Source of the DNA: an uncultured Acidobacteriota bacterium
GTDB taxonomy: Bacteria; Acidobacteriota; Blastocatellia; RBC074
Assembly (NCBI GenBank): GCA_937967285.1
Contig: CALBSU010000082.1
Location: forward strand, 1-5,229
Length of the DNA: 5,229 bases
Reading direction: 5' to 3'
In this document: one piece after another, positions 1-5,229 of the stretch
How positions within the stretch are numbered: position 1 is the stretch's first letter
How the letters are laid out: each line of letters begins with the position of its first letter
Translations under genes and position numbers: made by a program
Notes under the pieces: model-generated
What the model was told of the DNA's origin: nothing
Database searches by the model: none
What the model saw: only the letters and a program-made list of their open reading frames with translations

Positions 1-647
1 CGAGTCAGGATCGCCGCGCGCCCGATGATCACCTTCCGGTCGTCCCACCGGCTCTCGACAGCCTTCTTCAGCATGTTTTCGCCGCAGGTCATCGCCATCG
101 GCGGCAGGAATCTGCTGTCCGGCAATTGCGGCAGGTTCTCCTTCGATCCGCTGATCCCGACGAAATCCTCGACCAGATCGTAGTAGGGCTCGAGATCGCT
201 GTAGCCGATTGGCCAGTCCATCCCGTAACCGTCGCGGCCGGCAGCCTTGAAATCGTAATCGCTCAGCCGGTACGACTGACGGCCCCAGGTCAGCGAGCGG
301 CCTCCGACCTGCCGCCCGCGAATCCACCAGAACGGCTTGTCGTCGGGAGTCGTGTACGGATTGTCGATGTCGTCGACGAAGAAATGGGCGCTGTACTCAT
401 TGCCGGCGTAACATTTCGACTGGATCGGTTGGCGCGGCGCGTAGACCGATCCCGGAGCCAGACCGCGGTACTTCAGCTCATACGGCTGGGTCATCATCCG
501 GTAGTCCTTCGCCGGATCGACTTTCTTGCCCGCTTCGAGGACGATCACGTTGAGCCCCTTGCCGGTCAGCATCCTGGCTGCCCAGCCGCCGGTCGCTCCG
601 GAGCCGACTATGATTGCATCGTACACTCTGCGATTCGCCCTCTGCAT
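1..647 (-). CDS. GMC-family FAD-dependent oxidoreductase, N-terminal part (runs off left edge)
   Basis: This reads as the first 215 residues of a glucose-methanol-choline (GMC) oxidoreductase; the rest lies outside the window. Near the N-terminus a Rossmann FAD-binding fold is visible: [14 protein letters not shown] contains the GxGxxG motif (G15, G17, G20), and the second strand ends in the ribose-binding acidic residue E38 (VIVLEAG). The GMC signature region [19 protein letters not shown] lies at about residues 108-126, followed by [14 protein letters not shown] (144-157), typical of the family. Members oxidise alcohol or sugar hydroxyls, passing electrons to FAD. The substrate cannot be told here because the C-terminal substrate domain and catalytic His are missing. 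I see no signal peptide or Tat motif, so this chain alone looks cytoplasmic. The ATG at 645-647 is chosen because GGGAGGA sits three bases upstream. The gene is divergent from the lpt operon. Relatives in Acidobacteriota often sit beside a gluconate-dehydrogenase subunit 3-like gene; none lies upstream here. Confidence 0.93.
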   Translation of the reverse strand, partial: MQRANRRVYDAIIVGSGATGGWAARMLTGKGLNVIVLEAGKKVDPAKDYRMMTQPYELKYRGLAPGSVYAPRQPIQSKCYAGNEYSAHFFVDDIDNPYTTPDDKPFWWIRGRQVGGRSLTWGRQSYRLSDYDFKAAGRDGYGMDWPIGYSDLEPYYDLVEDFVGISGSKENLPQLPDSRFLPPMAMTCGENMLKKAVESRWDDRKVIIGRAAILT

Positions 648-650
648 CTG

Positions 651-657
651 TCCTCCC
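651..657 (-). promoter_or_regulatory. Shine-Dalgarno site of the GMC oxidoreductase
   Basis: On the minus strand GGGAGGA is followed by CAG and then the ATG at 645-647. It is a near-perfect anti-16S match at a short but normal spacing, and it decides the start codon of the oxidoreductase. Confidence 0.8.
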
Positions 658-661
658 GGAA

Positions 662-706
<45 letters not shown>

Positions 707-762
707 GGCCCGGCGTATGTTCTCCCGATCCGGTCGGGTATTTGCGCCCCGGACACCCGGTC

Positions 763-791
763 AATCTACCACTCTTATCCGGACCTGACAA
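763..791 (-). promoter_or_regulatory. Putative sigma70-type promoter for the GMC oxidoreductase
   Basis: On the minus strand TTGTCA (786-791; five of six to TTGACA) is followed after exactly 17 bases by TAGATT (763-768; four of six to TATAAT). It points toward the oxidoreductase and would start transcription near 755-757, giving a leader of about 110 bases that includes the heptamer repeat. The evidence is motif and spacing only. Confidence 0.45.
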
Positions 792-838
792 ATATTTCAC
801 ACTTTTCCAACCGCCCGCCTCGGTTCGGGCATCTGAGG

Positions 839-844
839 TATAAT
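839..844 (+). promoter_or_regulatory. Putative -10 box of the lptC-lptB-rpoN operon promoter
   Basis: A perfect TATAAT lies 33 bases before the ATG at 877. No good -35 hexamer is found 16-18 bases upstream (the region is GC-rich, around GCCTCG), and the base order before the box does not give a TGn extension, so an activator or alternative -35 recognition may be needed. Transcription would start near 850-852. This makes the TTG at 853 virtually leaderless and supports the ATG at 877 as the true start. Confidence 0.5.
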
Positions 845-876
845 GATCGGCGTTGAAAACGGAAATATTGTTTTTT

Positions 877-3111
877 ATGAATAAGGAAAGACTTCATATT
901 TTAGGGCGAGTGTTGTCGCTCACTCTGCTGACGGTGACGATCGGGCTGATCGTAACGGCGTTCATCCGGGCCCGGCGTCAGCCGCGCCCGCCGGGGCCGG
1001 TGAGGGCCGAATCGACGCTCAAGGCGAACGTCACGGCCGTCACGGAAGGATATAAATACATTCGATCCGACAAGGGGCGCGAGATCATCCGGCTGCTCGC
1101 CGCGCGGGATGTCGCATACGAGGACGGGCGACACGAGATGGAGAAGGTCGATCTGACTGCTTTCGGCAAGGAGCCGGGCAGCAATGTCAGGATCATCTCC
1201 GATCGCGGAATCTGGGTCGGAGACCAGAACCTGGTCACCTTCGCGGGCAACGTCAGGGTGACGACCAGCGACGGGCTGGAGGTGGCGACGCAGGAACTCA
1301 GTTACGATCAGGCCAACGAAGTCGCTTCGACGCCGGTGGCGGTCGCCTTCAAACAGGCAGAGCTGAGCGGGTCGTCGGTCGGCGCGCAGCTCTACGCCAA
1401 AACCCGCAACCTGGCGCTGCACGGCAATGTCAGGCTGGTCAGCGCCGGTCCGGCCGACGATCCGAACGGGGGAGGTCCGGTCGAGATCACCAGTCAGAAG
1501 GCCGATTACGCTGAGCTCGACGGAGTGGTCAGGTTCACCGGCAACGCCGTAGCCGTCCAGGGACGAAAACTCGCCCGCGCGGACGTTCTGACCGGCGTGG
1601 TCGATCCGCCGACGCGCAAGCTGCTGCGGCTCGAGATGCGCGGCAATTCGATGCTCAAATCCGAAGAGCCCGGCCGCGTCTCCGAGATCAGCGCGCAGGA
1701 CATCGACTTCCATTTCGATCCGGCCCAGCACCTGACTTCGGCGGTCGCGCGCGTCGGCGCCCGCGCCAGGTCGCTCGAAAAGGACTCGCCGCGCGAGATC
1801 GCAGCCGAGAAACTCGAAGCCTTCTACAAGCCATTCGAGGCCGAAACCCGCCTCCAGAGGGTGATCACCGAGGGGCGCACGGTGATGCGGATCGAAGACG
1901 GCGAATCGGCCTCAGCCCAGAACCGGACGCTCGAAGCCGACCAGGTCGAATCGATATTCCGGGACGACGGCAAGACGCTCCAGCGGATCGATGCCCGGGG
2001 CAATGTCGTTCTGACCATGACGCCGAAACGGGTGAGCGATACCGCCGACCGGAAGGTGCTCAAAGCCCCTCTGGTCACGACCGATTTCGCGGAATCGGGC
2101 AACCGGATCAGGACTTTCCAGGCTGAGAACAACGTCGTCGCCGAGTTCGAACCGATGAAAGCGGGGACAGGCCGCAACCGTCGGACGCTGAGCGGCCAGA
2201 AGATGAACGGCAGGGTCAATGTCGAAACGCAGGAGCTGATCGGGCTGACGGTCGACGGCGGCGCGAAGTTCCGCGACGGAGATCGACAGGCGACATCGCA
2301 GAAGGCCATCTACGACGCAGCCGCACAGTCGATTGCCCTGCGCGGGAAACCGGTCGTCTGGGACGACTCTTCGCGGATCAATGCCGATGAGATCGACGCC
2401 AACATCGAAAACGGCGAGAGTTATCTGCGCGGCCGCGTCCGGACGACATATTTCAGCCGCGAAAAGACTTCCGCCCCGTTCAAGGACCGCAAGGCGCCGG
2501 TCACGATCGCTTCCGACAGCGCGATGGCCAGGCATCGCGAGAGCGCGGCGCGCTTCACCGGCAATGTCCGCGCCTGGCAGGACAACGATTTCATCCGCGC
2601 GGAGAATATGGAACTCGACGACGGGCAGAAGACCATGAAGGCCTGGGGCAATGTCCAGTCGGCGTTCTACAATTTCGAACGCGAGATGCCCGAGAGCAAA
2701 AAAGAAGTCGTCCCGGTCTTTGCATCCGCCGATCGAATCAATTATAACGACGGATCGAAGACGGTTCAGTACGAGGGCACGGTCCGGATCAGACAGGGGA
2801 CCGACCGGATCGACGCCGCACGGGCTGATGCGCTCCTCGACAAGGACAACGAGCTGGTCAGGGTGGCGGCCGAAACCGGTGTCGTTCTGACCCAGCCGAC
2901 CCGGAAAGCCACAGGCGACAAAGTCGTCTACACCGTGGCCGGCGATACCATCGAACTGACCGGAAAACAGGCGATGGTCGAGGATTTCGAGTCCAAAACA
3001 GTGACCAGAAGCGCAAAATTGACATTGCATTTTCGCGATGCTAGGATCGAAGCTAATGACGATGATGGCGTGAAATCGCGTGTCAAGACGACTCATCGGA
3101 TCCCAAAGTAA
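877..3111 (+). CDS. lptC: Membrane-anchored LptC-like protein with extended OstA/LptA-like repeats, LPS transport
   Basis: Likely periplasmic component of the LPS export machine, accepting LPS from the LptB2FG extractor and passing it toward the outer membrane. Numbering is from the ATG at 877 (744 residues). Residues 10-30 form one hydrophobic helix ([20 protein letters not shown]) without a cleavage site, an LptC-like anchor. Unusually, basic residues (RARR) follow it. Residues 45-190 resemble Lpt[18 protein letters not shown], then alternating strands with [11 protein letters not shown] and [10 protein letters not shown]. The remainder is almost entirely short beta segments with recurring G-N-V or similar turns (near residues 124, 183, 222, 375, 562, 591 and 633), as in OstA/LptA jellyroll domains. 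The end ([18 protein letters not shown], then AMVEDF) is a classic LptA closing segment. Ordinary LptC and LptA are each about 180-200 residues, so this chain is far longer. An in-frame TTG at 853 would add eight residues but lacks a leader. The Shine-Dalgarno site is weak (GGAAA at 861-865). LptB follows after 81 bases. Confidence 0.82.
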   Translation: MNKERLHILGRVLSLTLLTVTIGLIVTAFIRARRQPRPPGPVRAESTLKANVTAVTEGYKYIRSDKGREIIRLLAARDVAYEDGRHEMEKVDLTAFGKEPGSNVRIISDRGIWVGDQNLVTFAGNVRVTTSDGLEVATQELSYDQANEVASTPVAVAFKQAELSGSSVGAQLYAKTRNLALHGNVRLVSAGPADDPNGGGPVEITSQKADYAELDGVVRFTGNAVAVQGRKLARADVLTGVVDPPTRKLLRLEMRGNSMLKSEEPGRVSEISAQDIDFHFDPAQHLTSAVARVGARARSLEKDSPREIAAEKLEAFYKPFEAETRLQRVITEGRTVMRIEDGESASAQNRTLEADQVESIFRDDGKTLQRIDARGNVVLTMTPKRVSDTADRKVLKAPLVTTDFAESGNRIRTFQAENNVVAEFEPMKAGTGRNRRTLSGQKMNGRVNVETQELIGLTVDGGAKFRDGDRQATSQKAIYDAAAQSIALRGKPVVWDDSSRINADEIDANIENGESYLRGRVRTTYFSREKTSAPFKDRKAPVTIASDSAMARHRESAARFTGNVRAWQDNDFIRAENMELDDGQKTMKAWGNVQSAFYNFEREMPESKKEVVPVFASADRINYNDGSKTVQYEGTVRIRQGTDRIDAARADALLDKDNELVRVAAETGVVLTQPTRKATGDKVVYTVAGDTIELTGKQAMVEDFESKTVTRSAKLTLHFRDARIEANDDDGVKSRVKTTHRIPK

Positions 3112-3192
3112 GGCCCCTTCAGTCTCGGCGGCGCGCGCTGCCGATTGCCGGCGATGCGGTTGATTCGAGATCAGGATTTCCAAGATTAAAGT

Positions 3193-3972
3193 ATGGGCAG
3201 CGCTGCAATTGATGTGAAACCGGCTGAAGAGACCTCGCTCGCGACGGGTGTCGATACGCTGCGCGCCGAGCATCTCAAAAAGAGTTATCGACGCCGGTGC
3301 GTTGTCAGCGATGTCTCGATCCACGTCAAGCCCGGCGAGATCGTCGGGCTGCTCGGGCCGAACGGGGCCGGCAAGACGACGACTTTTTACATGGTCATCG
3401 GGCTCGAGGAGCCTGATGAAGGCAAGGTCTGGATGGGGGACCGCGAGATCACCGACCTTCCGCTCTACAGGCGTGCGAGGCTCGGGATCAGTTATCTCCC
3501 CCAGGAGGCCTCGGTCTTTCGCAAGCTGACGGTCGAGCAGAACATCCTGGCGATCCTCGAAACGCTCGTCATGACCGCTGAAGAGCGCCACGACAAGCTC
3601 GAGGAGCTGATCGAGGAGTTCCATCTGAGCCACGTCAGGAAGAACAGGGGATACGCTCTTTCGGGCGGCGAGCGCCGCCGGACGGAGATCGCGAGACTGC
3701 TGGCCATAGAGCCGAAGTTCATTCTTCTCGATGAACCGTTTGCCGGCATCGATCCGATTGCGATCGATGATATCCAGCAGATCATCAACCGGCTGCGATC
3801 GCGGGGAATCGGCATCCTGATCACCGATCACAATGTGCGCGAGGCGCTCGAGATCACCGATCGGGCATACATCATCAGCGACGGGCAGCTCTTCCGCGCC
3901 GGCACGCCGTCGGAGCTCGCCGACGATCCTGAGGTCAGAAGAGTCTATCTGGGAGAGAAGTTCAGGTTATGA
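3193..3972 (+). CDS. lptB: LptB, ATP-binding subunit of the LPS export ABC transporter
   Basis: Cytoplasmic ATPase that powers extraction of LPS from the inner membrane as the LptB2FG complex. All ABC motifs are intact in the 259 residues: Walker A GPNGAGKT (55-62, K61), Q-loop Q104 in the LptB-specific stretch [12 protein letters not shown] (101-112), signature LSGGE (156-160) followed by RRR, Walker B FILLDEP (176-182) with catalytic E181, D-loop AGIDP, and switch H213 in ITDHNVRE. The C-terminus VYLGEKFRL is diagnostic of LptB. F109-R110 correspond to the groove residues known in E. coli LptB to contact the LptF/LptG coupling helices. The domain starts near residue 23 ([10 protein letters not shown]), so there is an extension of about 20 residues compared with E. 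coli LptB (241 residues). The ATG is the first start after an in-frame TAA at 3187-3189; no clear Shine-Dalgarno site precedes it, which suggests translation linked to the upstream gene. rpoN follows after 69 bases. Confidence 0.97.
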   Translation: MGSAAIDVKPAEETSLATGVDTLRAEHLKKSYRRRCVVSDVSIHVKPGEIVGLLGPNGAGKTTTFYMVIGLEEPDEGKVWMGDREITDLPLYRRARLGISYLPQEASVFRKLTVEQNILAILETLVMTAEERHDKLEELIEEFHLSHVRKNRGYALSGGERRRTEIARLLAIEPKFILLDEPFAGIDPIAIDDIQQIINRLRSRGIGILITDHNVREALEITDRAYIISDGQLFRAGTPSELADDPEVRRVYLGEKFRL

Positions 3973-3978
3973 TGGCAC

Positions 3979-4015
3979 GCGGGCGGATTGCCCGCCGGCC
4001 GGCAACCGGACCGGC
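3979..4015 (+). other. Two small GC-rich inverted repeats between lptB and rpoN
   Basis: GCGGGC (3979-3984) pairs with GCCCGC (3990-3995) around a five-base loop. Directly after it GCCGG (3998-4002) pairs with CCGGC (4011-4015) around an eight-base loop. The second is followed only by GATTTAA, not a T-run, so this is not a convincing intrinsic terminator. The hairpins could trim, pause or tune expression of rpoN relative to lptB, or may be chance in GC-rich sequence. Confidence 0.4.
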
Positions 4016-4034
4016 GATTTAACCCGATTCGATT

Positions 4035-4038
4035 GGAG
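4035..4038 (+). promoter_or_regulatory. Shine-Dalgarno site of rpoN
   Basis: GGAG is placed three bases before the ATG at 4042. It fixes the rpoN start, which also matches the standard beginning of sigma-54 proteins. Confidence 0.65.
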
Positions 4039-4041
4039 ACT

Positions 4042-5229
4042 ATGTCGTTCAAGCCAACACTCAGCACGCAGATCACTCAGCGTCTTGTCCTGACGCCGCA
4101 GTTGCGGCAGCGGATCGAGATGCTGCAGATGACCAAACTCGAATTGAGCAGTCTGGTCACGCAGCAGCTGAATGAGAACCCGGTGCTCGAGGAGCTGTCT
4201 CCGGACGAAGTCTCGGTCTCTCCGGATCTGGCCAACAGCGATTACGAGGGAGAGTCGACGCAGCTGCTCAACGGTTCGACCGATCTTCCCGATACGGTCC
4301 AGGCCGGTGCTGAGAGGGACTTTGCCGGCCAGTCGGATCGAAGCGATGCGCGCGACGGCGTTTCCTCGTCGACCGAAGCCGGGGATTTCGCATCGCCGGC
4401 GAGCGAGGGCGGAGAAGCATCCGAGCCTCGCGAATCCGAGATCGGCGAGCGCGATTCCTTCGAGGAGATCGACTTCGGATCGACCTTCGAGGAGTATCTC
4501 GACCCCGGATACCGGACGGTCGAAAACGAGGTCAAGGATACGCCGTCCTTCGAACAGTTCCTCTCGACCGAGCAGAACCTGGCCGACTACCTCAACTGGC
4601 AGCTCAGGCTGACGATTACGCCGCCCGGCGTCGGAGACGCCGCCGAGGCGATCATCGGCAATCTCAATGACGACGGTTTTCTGGAAGGAACTCTCGAGGA
4701 GATAGCCGCGCTCGGACCGTGGCCGATCGAAACGGTCAGAAAGGCCCTCGAGATCGTCCAGCAGCTCGATCCGATCGGCGTCGGCGCACGCAATCTCCAG
4801 GAATGTCTCCTCCTGCAGCTCGACTATCACGGTTACGGTGACAGGATCGCCGCCGCGCTGATCCGGGACCATTTCCATCAGCTTCAGAACCACAAGCTGC
4901 CGGAACTCGCCCGCGAGCTCGGCATCACGGTCGACGATCTGGCCTCCGAGCTCAAACTGATCCGTCAGCTCGAACCGCATCCCGGCCGCAAATACTCGCC
5001 GAGCGACGCTCAGTATATCGAGCCAGAAGTCTACATCGAAAAGATCGACGACGATTACGTCATCCGCTTCAACGACGACGGCCTGCCGCAGCTGCGCATC
5101 AATCGCCAGTATCGGCAGATGATGGAGAGCAAGGACACCTCGAAGGAGACCCGCGATTACATCAAGGATCGTTTCCGCTCGGCGGTCGATCTGCTCAAGA
5201 ACATCGAGCATCGCAAGCAGACCATCTAC
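4042..5229 (+). CDS. rpoN: RNA polymerase sigma-54 factor RpoN, N-terminal 396 residues (runs off right edge)
   Basis: Sigma-54 directs RNA polymerase to -24/-12 promoters that need AAA+ activators. Region I is clear: [20 protein letters not shown] and then MLQMTKLEL up to NENPVLEE (about residues 7-51), the Gln/Leu-rich activator-interacting domain. Residues 52-168 are an acidic, Ser-rich linker (region II) ending in [20 protein letters not shown] and PSFEQFL. The core-binding region III follows: [11 protein letters not shown] (180-190), the [13 protein letters not shown] motif (204-216), [19 protein letters not shown] (242-260), then LEPHPGRKY (310-318), and [15 protein letters not shown] (340-354). 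The last residues ([19 protein letters not shown]) belong to the segment just before the DNA-binding helix-turn-helix. The HTH and the RpoN box are beyond the window, so their integrity cannot be judged. The reading frame is open to the last base. Placement after lptB is the conserved arrangement. Confidence 0.97.
   Translation, partial: MSFKPTLSTQITQRLVLTPQLRQRIEMLQMTKLELSSLVTQQLNENPVLEELSPDEVSVSPDLANSDYEGESTQLLNGSTDLPDTVQAGAERDFAGQSDRSDARDGVSSSTEAGDFASPASEGGEASEPRESEIGERDSFEEIDFGSTFEEYLDPGYRTVENEVKDTPSFEQFLSTEQNLADYLNWQLRLTITPPGVGDAAEAIIGNLNDDGFLEGTLEEIAALGPWPIETVRKALEIVQQLDPIGVGARNLQECLLLQLDYHGYGDRIAAALIRDHFHQLQNHKLPELARELGITVDDLASELKLIRQLEPHPGRKYSPSDAQYIEPEVYIEKIDDDYVIRFNDDGLPQLRINRQYRQMMESKDTSKETRDYIKDRFRSAVDLLKNIEHRKQTIY

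Noticed and set aside
724..738. CCCGA/TCGGG inverted repeat in the divergent intergenic region
   Set aside because: It has only five pairs, no T-run and no evident partner site; chance is likely in GC-rich DNA.
901..1731. 276-codon minus-strand frame inside the lptC-like gene
   Set aside because: It is a shadow of the plus-strand gene, without motifs or a start signal.
3160..3189. Possible internal promoter before lptB (TTGATT then an A/T-rich stretch)
   Set aside because: The -10 candidates (AGATTA or GATTAA) match poorly and lie only a few bases before the ATG.
1912..3831. 639-codon open frame on the minus strand across lptC and lptB
   Set aside because: It lies fully antisense to two recognisable genes, has a low-complexity Arg/Asp-rich translation with no family motif, and is explained by GC-rich codon bias.
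3973..3991. Possible sigma-54 (-24/-12) promoter in front of rpoN, suggesting autoregulation
   Set aside because: TGGCACG at 3973-3979 matches the -24 element exactly, but TTGC occurs at 3988-3991, four bases farther than the strict spacing allows; at the correct position the bases are CGGA. Sigma-54 promoters tolerate almost no spacing change.
3967..5211. 414-codon open frame on the minus strand across rpoN
   Set aside because: It is antisense to a clear sigma-54 gene. The translation has the repetitive Leu/Asp/Arg content of a reverse-strand shadow and no recognisable domain.

Overview
The window looks like chromosomal DNA from a GC-rich, Gram-negative (diderm) bacterium. Genes for the lipopolysaccharide transport (Lpt) machinery show that it has an LPS outer membrane. 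The style of the GMC oxidoreductase and of the LptC-like N-terminus, together with an AT-rich heptamer repeat in an intergenic region, resembles Acidobacteriota, perhaps the Blastocatellia side. That placement is inference from remembered family features, not from a search. Nothing points to a phage, plasmid, transposon, CRISPR array, tRNA or rRNA.

Layout. Bases 1-647 (minus strand) hold the N-terminal 215 residues of a GMC-family FAD-dependent oxidoreductase that runs off the left edge. Bases 648-876 are a divergent intergenic region. It carries a heptamer tandem repeat (665-706) in the oxidoreductase leader, a plausible sigma70-type promoter for the oxidoreductase (763-791, minus) and a perfect TATAAT -10 box (839-844, plus) for the rightward operon. 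Bases 877-3111 encode a 744-residue membrane-anchored protein with an LptC-like N-terminus followed by a long series of OstA/LptA-like beta segments. Bases 3193-3972 encode LptB, the ATPase of the LPS exporter. Bases 4042-5229 encode the first 396 residues of RpoN (sigma-54), cut by the right edge.

How the genes work together. The order lptC/lptA-like, lptB, rpoN, all on one strand with gaps of 81 and 69 bases, is the widely conserved lptC-lptA-lptB-rpoN block known from Proteobacteria and other diderms. LptB in the cytoplasm hydrolyses ATP to extract LPS from the inner membrane together with LptF and LptG (not in the window). The LptC/LptA-type protein passes it across the periplasm. RpoN is co-located by long-standing conservation rather than by a shared biochemical task. 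The main point of interest is that no separate lptA gene lies between lptC and lptB. Instead the single large protein is about twice the combined length of ordinary LptC and LptA, so it may supply both the LptC anchor and the periplasmic bridge in one chain.
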